A DNA stretch of 36,198 nucleotides from NCBI GenBank assembly GCA_002842495.1, contig PHDB01000034.1:1-36198 (forward strand), given 5' to 3'. A program made the position numbers and the translations under genes. The stretch comes from Bacteroidetes bacterium HGW-Bacteroidetes-6. GTDB taxonomy: Bacteria > Bacteroidota > Bacteroidia > Bacteroidales > DTU049. Below, piece after piece: positions 8,456-16,898 of this stretch (position 1 is its first letter; the number at the start of each line of letters is the position of its first letter). A model generated the notes under the pieces. That model ran no database searches. It was not told the DNA's origin and was given only the letters and a program-made list of their open reading frames with translations.

Positions 8456-11400
8456 ATGCAACCTAACTTATTTCTTCAATTCAGATTGATCGTAAATGGA
8501 TTTCGCGAATTTTTATCTCTCTTAATTTTTCCATTCACTGTCGTTCTATTATTTTCCCCATCAAGTATTTTTGCTCAGCAAGACAATACTTTCAAAATTG
8601 GAGTTGTTGGTCCTGATCATACAACAACTTACAATCAAAATATTTGGACAGGGGTAAAAAAACCAGCTCCTTACAATGCTTTTTATTCCAGTGCATTTGG
8701 CGTTTTTTCGGAGGATGGCGTAAACTTTGAGAGGAGCTATTATCCAGATTTATACATATCTCAGGATGATTTTTCTAACTTCATAACTCTTCTCGTGAAT
8801 CACAATATTTCATTAATTGACAACAATGAAGGGTGGTTTAAAGCTATTCCTGGCAATCCAAGTACAGGTATATTAGTTACACCACTTGGACAAAATGTTT
8901 ATGATATGAGTTCAAGCTATCCTACACACGTAAATAATGCAATTTATAATTACGATGCACTGTACTCAAATGTTTATAACCTACCAACCCTGCAAAATAA
9001 CATTTTTGGACATATATTAGCGGGTGAATCAAATTATTATCATTGGATAGTTCACAATGAATGGCCTAGCGTGTATCCCGATTTTTATAGTAACCCATCT
9101 GGGACAATCAATAATTACACTTTTTGTGAAGTTCCTCCAAGAAAACTAAACTCTGCTTTTTTGCATTTCCAACCGTTAGCCAACTCTCTAAACCAGTATC
9201 TTCTTCAGGTCCAAGCTGTACATGGTTGTAGTATTTCGAATTCAACTACTGATGCAGAAGGCATTTATTCCGTATCCGAGTATTTAAAAATTGGGAATAG
9301 AGGAAATGTATTTATCGAAGGCTCGTATTTTCAAAAGCAATGGGAAATATGGTATCAGCCAACGTTCCCAAGTCATATAGATTATCTTGGCAAGTTTAAA
9401 TCAATTGACTATTCTAAACAGTATTACGAATATATTCTTGCTGAAATTGATGTTTCATATTTAGACGGACAAGATTACATGTGGCTCTCAAATCCAAATA
9501 TTAAAAATGCCAATCATTTATGGTTTCAAACATACACTTCTATTATTCATGGCGTAAGCGGTGTGCTTTTTTGGGGAATTTATGACTCCTATAATACAAC
9601 ACTTCAAACTGACATTAATGCAAAAAATGCTTTTAACGTAAATGTAGTCTCAAATAATAATTTCCAATTTGCAAACTTCTCGGAAGTTTATAAAAACTGT
9701 ATTAGCAACCTAACTAAAGAACTCCGATATTTATCTGAAAAAGGATTTCTCTCTTTTGATGACAGATCGATTGTTTGTACAAAAACAGCCAGTTTAAGTC
9801 CCGATCCCAATTGCATTCTAGAATCAAGTTTGAACTATTTACCAGCTACGGTATCTGGCTTGGCCGCAAGAGATTTGTACACTGTATTAAACAACAGTTC
9901 TTCTACGATCTATACAAATTATCATAGAACGGAAGACTTTGGAATCCGATATACAATTCGGACAAATGGATCAGAAGTAATCATCATCGCATCAAATCCA
10001 AACCCATATTCAGTTTTCAACGTTGATTTTAATTTCAACAATTCAGCAAACCCTATTATCAGAAATTCAACCAGTATGGAAATGTTATTTGAAGACCCCT
10101 TAGATAATGTTGTTACTGATTTAAATTACAAAGAAAATCGAAATTGGATCAGCCGTGCAAATTTTATTGCCAATATGGGAAATACATCTGTGCTTGACGG
10201 TTTAATGAGAAAATACACAATTCCTTATCAATCTCCAACAAACAAAACTATTTCGATATCATTTGGGCCTTTCGATGTGCACATAATGAAGTTTGTTGGT
10301 CCAAGCACCAGCTATTCAGAATTATGGCAAAGAGACTGGTCAAATAATGGATCTGGGAATATTCAATATTGGGGATTATCAGATATTGACAAAAGGATTA
10401 GTGGGGACTTTAATGGAGATGCAGCTTCGGAAATTCTTAATATCCAATCCTTAGACAACCTCGCATGGTCATCCTTAATAGGGTATAATGAAACATCTGG
10501 GCAACTCAATACATGGCTTTGGTGCAATAATGACTGGGAAGGCATTGGCACTATTTCAAACTGGAGTATTAAGTCATACGACAAGTATTATTCAGGAGAT
10601 TTTAACGGAGATAACAAAGACGAATTACTTTGCATTCAAAGCCTGAATCAAAACGGGAAAGCAGCACTCCTAAGCTATAACCAAAGCACTAATCACTTTA
10701 ATCCATGGTTATGGTGCAACAGTGAACACGAAGGGCTTGGAGTTATCAAATGGTGGGGAATTTCAGCTGCTGACAAATATATAATTGGGGACTATAATGG
10801 AGACAGTAAAGATGAGTTATTATGCATCCAAGGTCAGACTCTAAATAATTGGGCAGCTTTGATAGGATACAATCAATCAACCAATCTTTTCGATAATTGG
10901 CTATGGTGCAATAATGACCACGAAGGACTTAATGCGATTTTATGGTGGACTATTAATAGTCCTGACAAGTACTATTCCGGAGATTTTAATGGTGATGGGA
11001 TGGATGAATTATTATGCATTTCTGCACAGGATCAAAACAACTGGGCTGCTCTTATTGGATATAATCAAAGCACAAATCTCTTTAGCTCATGGCTGTGGTG
11101 CAATAATGGATCAAATACAATTTCTACATGGACAATAAACAGTCTTGATAATTACACTGTTGGCGACTTTAATCAGGATGGCAAAGATGATCTTATGTGC
11201 ATTCAGGATGGAACAAATGGTACTCATTCAAAGTTATTTACCTTTTCTAATGGTTCTTGGTCTCTTATTTGGCAGGATTCTGACAACAAAATACACGACT
11301 GGCCTGTTAGCAATAGTGGAGGGAATGATGCAACATATCTAACTTTCAACCGCAAAATTGATGAAAATGAGGAATTACCTTGTCTCCTAGCTTTTCGTGA

Positions 11401-11734
11401 ATTTGGATGTAATAAGTATTTATCTTCCCTTTACCATTATAATCCGTCAAAAACATCGTATATTGATGATAATCAGAGCAAAAACGAATCAACAAGTTCA
11501 ACTGAAATTATAATTTATCCAAATCCAACTTCAAGTAGCTTGTATTTGGCCATTCCATTCAACAATGACTGTGAAGTTACGTTTTTTAATAGCTTTGGGA
11601 GCCTTGTTAAAAGAGAGACAATATTCGATCGGGTTTCACAAATAGATCTTTCTGACCTGCCCGACGGGATTTATTACGTCAAAATAAATTTCAACCAGCA
11701 AACAACGACAAAGAAAGTTGTGGTGGCTAGATAA
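8456..11734 (+). CDS. Large secreted T9SS cargo: hydrolase-like N-terminal part, five FG-GAP-like repeats, type A sorting domain
   Basis: The 1092-residue protein has a signal peptide with a long N-region (cleavage near IFAQQ, about residue 41). Residues about 45-430 read like a (beta/alpha)8 hydrolase barrel: FGHILAGESNYYHW near 183 and LWFQTYTSIIHGVSGVLFWG near 355 are typical barrel-strand ends. A beta-sandwich-like part ends at GPFDVHIMKFVG. I cannot assign a glycoside hydrolase family. Residues about 636-950 hold five tandem repeats of about 64 residues with the core DFNGDxxDELLCIQ, the DxDxDG-type calcium loop of FG-GAP/VCBS repeats, each followed by WLWCNN or a similar motif. The last about 75 residues (IIIYPNPTSSSLYL to the C-terminal VVVAR) are a T9SS type A sorting domain, so secretion to the cell surface or medium is expected. 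The gene is AT-rich relative to its neighbours. Confidence 0.85.
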   Translation: MQPNLFLQFRLIVNGFREFLSLLIFPFTVVLLFSPSSIFAQQDNTFKIGVVGPDHTTTYNQNIWTGVKKPAPYNAFYSSAFGVFSEDGVNFERSYYPDLYISQDDFSNFITLLVNHNISLIDNNEGWFKAIPGNPSTGILVTPLGQNVYDMSSSYPTHVNNAIYNYDALYSNVYNLPTLQNNIFGHILAGESNYYHWIVHNEWPSVYPDFYSNPSGTINNYTFCEVPPRKLNSAFLHFQPLANSLNQYLLQVQAVHGCSISNSTTDAEGIYSVSEYLKIGNRGNVFIEGSYFQKQWEIWYQPTFPSHIDYLGKFKSIDYSKQYYEYILAEIDVSYLDGQDYMWLSNPNIKNANHLWFQTYTSIIHGVSGVLFWGIYDSYNTTLQTDINAKNAFNVNVVSNNNFQFANFSEVYKNCISNLTKELRYLSEKGFLSFDDRSIVCTKTASLSPDPNCILESSLNYLPATVSGLAARDLYTVLNNSSSTIYTNYHRTEDFGIRYTIRTNGSEVIIIASNPNPYSVFNVDFNFNNSANPIIRNSTSMEMLFEDPLDNVVTDLNYKENRNWISRANFIANMGNTSVLDGLMRKYTIPYQSPTNKTISISFGPFDVHIMKFVGPSTSYSELWQRDWSNNGSGNIQYWGLSDIDKRISGDFNGDAASEILNIQSLDNLAWSSLIGYNETSGQLNTWLWCNNDWEGIGTISNWSIKSYDKYYSGDFNGDNKDELLCIQSLNQNGKAALLSYNQSTNHFNPWLWCNSEHEGLGVIKWWGISAADKYIIGDYNGDSKDELLCIQGQTLNNWAALIGYNQSTNLFDNWLWCNNDHEGLNAILWWTINSPDKYYSGDFNGDGMDELLCISAQDQNNWAALIGYNQSTNLFSSWLWCNNGSNTISTWTINSLDNYTVGDFNQDGKDDLMCIQDGTNGTHSKLFTFSNGSWSLIWQDSDNKIHDWPVSNSGGNDATYLTFNRKIDENEELPCLLAFREFGCNKYLSSLYHYNPSKTSYIDDNQSKNESTSSTEIIIYPNPTSSSLYLAIPFNNDCEVTFFNSFGSLVKRETIFDRVSQIDLSDLPDGIYYVKINFNQQTTTKKVVVAR

Positions 11735-11757
11735 GCGAAAGAAATAATCTCAGTTCT

Positions 11758-11791
11758 AATTCACAACACCTTTGAGTAGGTGTTGTGAATT
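11758..11791 (+). terminator. Long perfect hairpin after the FG-GAP gene, probable terminator
   Basis: AATTCACAACACC (11758-11770) and GGTGTTGTGAATT (11779-11791) form a perfect 13-bp stem with an 8-nt loop, 23 nt after the stop codon. There is no strong T-run on either strand, so it may act as a weak or bidirectional terminator, or as an mRNA 3'-end stabiliser, between two convergent genes. Confidence 0.6.
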
Positions 11792-11930
11792 GCTTCCTTA
11801 TACTCACTTGTATGTCCGTCAAAAAAGTGATTTATTTCGAACTTTCATCTGGAATATATACGGAGGAATAGTTCTGGTAGATGATTTAAGACTCGAAGTG
11901 TTTGAGAAAAAAGAAGATTTGTTGAAATAA

Positions 11931-13403
11931 TCAAAAATCGGGGCAAGCATTCTTGTAGAAACGTTTTCCTTTGTGGAATTCGGAACGCCCATGCTTGCAA
12001 GAACCTTTGGCAAAGCTCTTTTTCCAACTAAAATAAATATCGCTGCCATAAAAATCGAACCAGCCGGTCCACGACGAAAAATAGTCGGTTCCAACAGTAA
12101 TATTCAGAAACCTGGCAGCAACGCCAAACCGAAGTCGCGACCACTCATAAACCGACAAAGGAAAAGCTATCTCGAAACGACGTTTTTCGTAGCGTGGCGT
12201 GAAGCTCAATTGCGTTGGAGCAACAATTGAGTTTCTAAATATCGGAGTTGGGTAAACGAGTGATGTATTGAAAAACCAATATCCTGAAGGATGAATATCG
12301 ACCTGCACCGAAGCTACTGTTGGCAGTCCTATAGAAAATCTTTCGGCATCAGGGGCAATGCTATGTCCAAAACGACTATTGAATTCTGTAGAGAAAGCTT
12401 CGATGCTTTGCGGATCGAACCTATCGAAACCAGGCCAGTAGGTTTGTGCTTGATCAAAGTGATAGCTTGCTGCATTGTCTTTCATTCTGATGGCGCCCAA
12501 ATCGAGAATACTAACACCTATTTTATATTTGTATGAGCTCCACTTCTGTTCACATGGCATTTGAAATTTCACCAAACCATTCCCATCACGCATTTTCTGA
12601 TAATTAATTCCCAAATCTACTGCCCAGCCATTACCAAGCGATGTTCCGTATTGCGATGTGTAGTCGGACGAGCCATAATCAATTGGCATCGAATAGGCAA
12701 AATCTCCGCTGAGTTCTTCAACAGCGAGAGTGGAATCGTCGTAAACAATATAATTGGCGTAAGGCACATTAAAAAAAGCTCCCCCCAGCCCCTGCAATTT
12801 CTTCAAAGATGCACCAAAAGCCCATCGACTATCCAAAAATTGGTTAAAAACACGGGCATACGAAAGCGAATATTCGGCCCATGCCAAAGCCGATGTTTTC
12901 ATATTCCGAAGCTCAAAATACTGATCTTGTTGCGGGTCGAAATCAATTCCTTCGTACATAAACTTCGATGTGTGATATTCAACGCCACGAACGCTGCCAG
13001 CTCCCCTCACCGACCATTGAAAACCGAATGCGTTTTCGCCAAGATTAAGCATAATTGACGGAAACTCAATCCGGGTGTTGAAATTCGCTTTAAAAGTACG
13101 TTGTTTGCCGTAATTATCTAACAGTACTGGATTTTGATCGCCATAATCGGCTGCCGGCGAAAGAATTTCAAGAAAAAACAATTCTTCCTTCGGTAGAAAA
13201 AGGCTGTTGTTTTCGCCAAATGCATCGAAGGTAAGAATATTGATATCGAGCCACCATTTCGAATCGACCATTCGCGACGGATTAATCATTGTAGCATTGA
13301 TACCGGCGTAGTTGCTATTAACAACACCCCAAAGCTGTTGCGAATCGGCCTGCTTTTCAGCAATACAGAAGATGGTAAGAAAAATGAAAATCAGTCGCCT
13401 CAT
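11931..13403 (-). CDS. Outer-membrane beta-barrel protein, DUF5723-like
   Basis: The 490-residue protein has a signal peptide (MRRLIFIFLTIFCI, cleavage near ADSQQ), followed by QLWGVVNSNYAGINATMINPS. That start, with NPS, is characteristic of Bacteroidota outer-membrane barrels related to DUF5723 and PorP-like proteins. The remainder alternates aromatic and polar residues throughout. After the barrel end (FYGSDIYFSWKKSF) there is a basic tail of about 30 residues rich in Lys, His and Cys. The function is unknown. It starts 20 nt after the preceding barrel gene and shares its promoter at 14100-14128. Confidence 0.65.
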   Translation of the reverse strand: MRRLIFIFLTIFCIAEKQADSQQLWGVVNSNYAGINATMINPSRMVDSKWWLDINILTFDAFGENNSLFLPKEELFFLEILSPAADYGDQNPVLLDNYGKQRTFKANFNTRIEFPSIMLNLGENAFGFQWSVRGAGSVRGVEYHTSKFMYEGIDFDPQQDQYFELRNMKTSALAWAEYSLSYARVFNQFLDSRWAFGASLKKLQGLGGAFFNVPYANYIVYDDSTLAVEELSGDFAYSMPIDYGSSDYTSQYGTSLGNGWAVDLGINYQKMRDGNGLVKFQMPCEQKWSSYKYKIGVSILDLGAIRMKDNAASYHFDQAQTYWPGFDRFDPQSIEAFSTEFNSRFGHSIAPDAERFSIGLPTVASVQVDIHPSGYWFFNTSLVYPTPIFRNSIVAPTQLSFTPRYEKRRFEIAFPLSVYEWSRLRFGVAARFLNITVGTDYFSSWTGWFDFYGSDIYFSWKKSFAKGSCKHGRSEFHKGKRFYKNACPDF

Positions 13404-13423
13404 ATCTAAATATTGAAAAGGTG

Positions 13424-14080
13424 CTATAGTTTAAATCCAAAACCTGCCAGTACAAAAGAAGCATTGGTTTTAAGTCCGCCACCACCAACAAGAGTTTTCG
13501 AATATGTATTAAGAAGACCCATTTGATGATTTGCATTCAAAATAAAATAATACCCTTCGTTTATCATAACCCGAAAACCGATTCGCAATTGAAGCCCGAA
13601 ATCAAACATATTATAATCCTCAGTATCGTTGGTAATTGAACGGATATTTAATATTCCGGTATTGATTTCGTGCTGATGCTGGAGCAAAGCTCCCAGAAAA
13701 AAACCTCCACCAAGTGTTAACATCACATTATCGGTCCCGACAACTTTGTGTACCATCATTGGAATTACAAGATATTTAAAATCGGAAGTGTACGAATTTG
13801 TTGAAATTGTATCACTACTCTCAACATATTTTATACCAAGATCCCACGCGCCTTTTTTTATAAAATCGACACCAATGGTTACAAAAGCCCCATCATTCAA
13901 AAACCCTGCATATTCGAATCCAATAGCAGGGACAGACCTCATACGTTGATTCTCAGAAGAATAGTCGTTTCCGCTTATCCAACCGATGCCTGCTCCGCCC
14001 TGCAAATTCAAAAAATTGCTTTGAGCATGTACTCCAAAAACCAATAAAAAAGCAGCAACAAAAAGTAAAAACTGTCTCAT
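13424..14080 (-). CDS. Outer-membrane beta-barrel protein (OmpW/PorT-like fold)
   Basis: The start is set at ATG 14080, which gives the signal peptide MRQFLLFVAAFLLVFGVHAQ; a further 16 open codons upstream overlap the promoter. The mature part of about 198 residues shows repeated amphipathic strands (GIGWISGNDY, LTLGGGFFLGALL, FDFGLQLRIGFRV) and ends in VLAGFGFKL, as in the small eight-stranded barrels (outer membrane protein beta-barrel families) common in Bacteroidota. There is no specific function. It is the first gene of a two-gene operon with the DUF5723-like protein. Confidence 0.7.
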   Translation of the reverse strand: MRQFLLFVAAFLLVFGVHAQSNFLNLQGGAGIGWISGNDYSSENQRMRSVPAIGFEYAGFLNDGAFVTIGVDFIKKGAWDLGIKYVESSDTISTNSYTSDFKYLVIPMMVHKVVGTDNVMLTLGGGFFLGALLQHQHEINTGILNIRSITNDTEDYNMFDFGLQLRIGFRVMINEGYYFILNANHQMGLLNTYSKTLVGGGGLKTNASFVLAGFGFKL

Positions 14081-14099
14081 ATCGATTGAATTTAGGAAA

Positions 14100-14128
14100 C
14101 GAAGATACAATAATTCAAAATTATTCAA
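14100..14128 (-). promoter_or_regulatory. Promoter of the two-barrel operon
   Basis: On the minus strand TTG (14126-14128) is followed after 18 nt by TATCTTCG (14100-14107), one mismatch from TAnnTTTG. The predicted leader before ATG 14080 is about 16 nt. Confidence 0.65.
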
Positions 14129-14198
14129 ATCAAATCTTCATTACGTTCAGAATGATGATATCTTTAATGGAGTAGTTTCAAGAAATTTTTATTTTTTG

Positions 14199-14206
14199 TA
14201 CCTTCG
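14199..14206 (+). promoter_or_regulatory. -7 element of the LpxL-like gene, immediately before the ATG
   Basis: TACCTTCG differs from TAnnTTTG at one base and ends only 4 nt before ATG 14211, so the transcript may start at or next to the start codon. The -33 region has TTTC (14176-14179) rather than TTG. Confidence 0.5.
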
Positions 14207-14210
14207 CATC

Positions 14211-15101
14211 ATGTTTCAGTATCTTGTTTTCCGGTTTTTTCAGACCCTTATACAAATAATGCCATTCGGATGCATGTATGTATTTTCGGACTTCAATGCA
14301 TTTATTTTAAGGCATATTATCCGCTATCGACGCAAAGTGGTTATCAATAACCTGCACAAAGCTTTTCCCGAAAAAGACGAAAAAACACTACGCCGATACG
14401 AGCGTAGCTTTTACAGTTACTTTACCGATATGCTTCTCGAAGCTGGAAAGGGGTACCGAATGACACGCAAAAAACTCGATAAACGTTACCGATTTCAGAA
14501 TCCTGAGTTACTCGACAATTATTACAATGAAGGTAAAAGCGTTATTTTACTGATGGCGCATATCAACAACTGGGAATGGATTACTGGAACCATGGGAGAA
14601 CGATTCAACCAAAAAATGTTTGCGATTTATAAACCACTGACCAACAAAAGAGTTGATGCATTTATCCGTAAATCGCGTGAGCATCGCAATTTTCAGGTTG
14701 TGCCGCTCAAATCAACGGGGCTCATGTTTCGCAACATGAATTCGGGGCCCTGTGCTTTTGTAATGGCTGCTGATCAATCCCCCATAGCACTCGACAAAGC
14801 ACATTGGGTCACCTTTTTACATCAAACCACAGGGTTTTTACACGGACCCGAGACTTATGCAAAAAAATTCGGCACATCGCTTGTTTTTATGAAAGTTATT
14901 ATGCGAAAACGTGGGTATTACGATATTGTATTTCAAACCATTTGCGATGACCCAAAAACTTCGCCCGAAGGGCATATCACAGCCCGCTATGCTCAATTGC
15001 TCGAGGAATTAATCAAAGAACAACCAACACGATGGCTTTGGTCGCATAAACGTTGGAAAAGGAATAAACCCGAAGATAAAAAACTAATTAATCTGAACTG
15101 A
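14211..15101 (+). CDS. Lipid A biosynthesis acyltransferase (LpxL/HtrB family)
   Basis: Members of this family transfer a secondary acyl chain to lipid A at the inner membrane. The 296-residue protein from ATG 14211 has an N-terminal membrane segment, the family hallmark YRRKVVINNLHKAFPEK (residues 39-55), and the catalytic H-x4-E at His117-Glu122 (HINNWE). It also has the later ADQSP and the C-terminal QPTRWLWSHKRWKR. The length fits the family. A TTG five codons upstream overlaps the -7 element and is not preferred. The next gene follows after 2 nt, so the two are co-transcribed. Confidence 0.92.
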   Translation: MFQYLVFRFFQTLIQIMPFGCMYVFSDFNAFILRHIIRYRRKVVINNLHKAFPEKDEKTLRRYERSFYSYFTDMLLEAGKGYRMTRKKLDKRYRFQNPELLDNYYNEGKSVILLMAHINNWEWITGTMGERFNQKMFAIYKPLTNKRVDAFIRKSREHRNFQVVPLKSTGLMFRNMNSGPCAFVMAADQSPIALDKAHWVTFLHQTTGFLHGPETYAKKFGTSLVFMKVIMRKRGYYDIVFQTICDDPKTSPEGHITARYAQLLEELIKEQPTRWLWSHKRWKRNKPEDKKLINLN

Positions 15102-15103
15102 TA

Positions 15104-15544
15104 ATGAGAAAAATTGCGATTGTAATTTTTATTTTGGTTGCATTTATTTCAACAGGCAAAGCACAAGAAACAACTTATCAAGGCGTTGTTGAAAAATTCT
15201 TCAGTCTTTACAGCGAAAAAGGACCCGAAAAAGCCATCGATTACATATTCTCCACCAATCCGTTTCTTGACCCATCATCGGATCAGGTTACCGCTATCAA
15301 ACTCAAATTAGCAACCGCAGTTGCCGTAATTGGAGATTATTCGGGCTATGATCCCATTATCATCAAAGAATTCGGATCGAGTATGGCTATCGCCACTTAT
15401 ATGGTAAAATACAAGCGCCAACCTTTGTTTTTCACTTTTGTACTTTACAAGCCCGATAAATTCTGGCAAATCCAAACGCTTCGTTTCGACGATAAAATTG
15501 AATCGTTCGACATGAATGATTTCGAAAACAAAGCTGCGAAATAA
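15104..15544 (+). CDS. Small secreted protein of unknown function, co-transcribed with the acyltransferase
   Basis: The 146-residue protein has a signal peptide (MRKIAIVIFILVAFISTGKA, cleavage before QET) and a mature domain of about 125 residues. The pattern (VVEKFFSLYSEKGPEKAIDYIF, then beta-strands IATYMVKYKRQPLFFTFVLYKP and FWQIQTLRFDDK) suggests a cystatin/NTF2-like alpha+beta fold. I see no catalytic motif. It starts 2 nt after the LpxL-like gene, so an envelope role linked to lipid A modification is possible but unproven. Confidence 0.75.
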   Translation: MRKIAIVIFILVAFISTGKAQETTYQGVVEKFFSLYSEKGPEKAIDYIFSTNPFLDPSSDQVTAIKLKLATAVAVIGDYSGYDPIIIKEFGSSMAIATYMVKYKRQPLFFTFVLYKPDKFWQIQTLRFDDKIESFDMNDFENKAAK

Positions 15545-15980
15545 ATATTCAAAAACAATCAATTTCCTGTAATCGCAGTTTCATTGAAATATGCGGAGCT
15601 TGCTCTTGAAGCAAAAATTGATGCAATTTTGAGTACTAAAATAGTTAGCGCCCATCTCCTTAGGCGTGAAATAATAATTTATTTGAAATGGCTTGTATTG
15701 TAACAATACATTTTATTGGTCACGCATCGTACTGACGTAAATTCCTTTGTCTGTATTTGAGAGAAAGCGTACGACAACTGATGGGAATGAGGGACATTAA
15801 TATCAATTTGGTTTAATATACATTACAACCTATTCGAAGGGGTTCGGATTTTCTGTGTACCAGATGGAAAACTTAGTCAATATGTGAATCATGTAACTAA
15901 TTTTCTAATTTTTGTAAAGCTTTTGCAGTTTTGAATTTGTTTCTTTGCTGATGATATTTTCATCATAAAAAACCGAATTC
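15545..15980. other. 436-bp non-coding gap with a palindrome
   Basis: No open frame with recognisable protein character is present on either strand. A perfect inverted repeat, TGTATTGT-A-ACAATACA, is at 15694-15710. A weaker imperfect hairpin, CGCA...TGCG enclosing TTTC/GAAA, at 15574-15595 could end the upstream operon. Near 15940-15947 TTTCTTTG resembles a -7 box for the following gene but lacks the A and a well-spaced TTG. I do not recognise a mobile-element remnant. Confidence 0.4.
15694..15710. repeat. 17-bp perfect palindrome, operator-like
   Basis: TGTATTGT and ACAATACA are exact complements in inverted order, separated by a single A. The size and symmetry fit a binding site for a dimeric regulator, but it lies about 270 bp before the next gene, and no regulator gene is present nearby. 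Confidence 0.35.
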
Positions 15981-16889
15981 ATGAGAACTACAATTATCTC
16001 TATTATACTGACAATCAGTATTGGCCTATGGGTAAATCCTCAAAAAGCAGTAGCAAAAGGCAATGCGAGCTACCATGAGTTTTATACCGAATTGAGCCCT
16101 TACGGGACTTGGATTGCCGTTCCTAACCATGGATATGTATGGAAGCCCGACGTAGCACCAGGGTTTACACCTTACGCCACAAATGGATATTGGGCATACA
16201 CCGAAGAGGGCTGGACATGGGTTTCGAATTACCCATGGGGTTGGGCACCTTTTCACTATGGTCGCTGGTACACCGATGCTACCTACGGACCTTTATGGAT
16301 CCCTGGTAGTGAATGGGGGCCGGGATGGGTCGATTGGAGAAATACCGATGGCTATTATGTTTGGGCTCCGATGGGAATTACTTTTGGTAATAACTATTAT
16401 GTCCCATACAACAGATGGGTTTTTGTAGACGGACATGATTTTGGAAAAAGAAACAATAAGAAATACTATTATGTGAACTCTTCATACAATGGCATGGTCT
16501 TTCACTACTCGAAAGCGATTAAAAATTACCGAAAAGGGAAATCGTATAATTCTTGGTACAATGGTGGACCCAAAAAATATGAAGTGGAAAAATATCATGG
16601 TAAAAAAATCCATCCATATACCATAATAGAAAGTGATAAGCATGGTCAGAATTTCACTCACAACCAGATGCACATGTACAAATCGCAAATTGAAAAAAGC
16701 AACAATTCGAAGCCTGATCTGTCAAATGGAAATAAGCAACACAATGCGAACTCTTCTTCACAGAAACAAAAAAGCCCTGCAGTTCAAAACTCTTCTCATG
16801 CAACGAAACCTAAACAAAGCGGACAACCGAATAAAAATCAGCAACCAAAGGCTGGGAATTCCAATTCTTCCAAAGGTGGAAAGAAGTAG
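15981..16889 (+). CDS. DUF6600-type aromatic-rich secreted protein
   Basis: The 302-residue protein has a signal peptide (cleavage near AVAKG, residue about 26). It then has a strikingly Trp/Tyr/Gly/Pro-rich region: FYTELSPYGTW, YGYVW-like and GYWAYTEEGWTWVS, PWGWAPFHYGRWY and GWVDW. This is the repeated pattern of DUF6600 proteins. After about residue 215 the sequence becomes a low-complexity tail of Ser, Asn, Gln and Lys. The family is found in secreted or envelope proteins and its function is unknown. ATG 15981 is the natural start. The gene converges on the Asp-box protein with 9 bp between the stops; I see no terminator there. Confidence 0.75.
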   Translation: MRTTIISIILTISIGLWVNPQKAVAKGNASYHEFYTELSPYGTWIAVPNHGYVWKPDVAPGFTPYATNGYWAYTEEGWTWVSNYPWGWAPFHYGRWYTDATYGPLWIPGSEWGPGWVDWRNTDGYYVWAPMGITFGNNYYVPYNRWVFVDGHDFGKRNNKKYYYVNSSYNGMVFHYSKAIKNYRKGKSYNSWYNGGPKKYEVEKYHGKKIHPYTIIESDKHGQNFTHNQMHMYKSQIEKSNNSKPDLSNGNKQHNANSSSQKQKSPAVQNSSHATKPKQSGQPNKNQQPKAGNSNSSKGGKK

Positions 16890-16898
16890 AGCAACTAT

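Noticed and set aside
11819..12094. Minus-strand open frame overlapping the 3' end of the DUF5723-like gene, considered as a frameshifted C-terminus
   Set aside because: The main frame ends naturally after the barrel and basic tail, and the alternative frame shows no barrel-like or other coherent sequence.
12561..13058. 165-codon open frame opposite the DUF5723-like gene
   Set aside because: It is antisense to a gene with a signal peptide and family pattern, and its own sequence has no recognisable domain.
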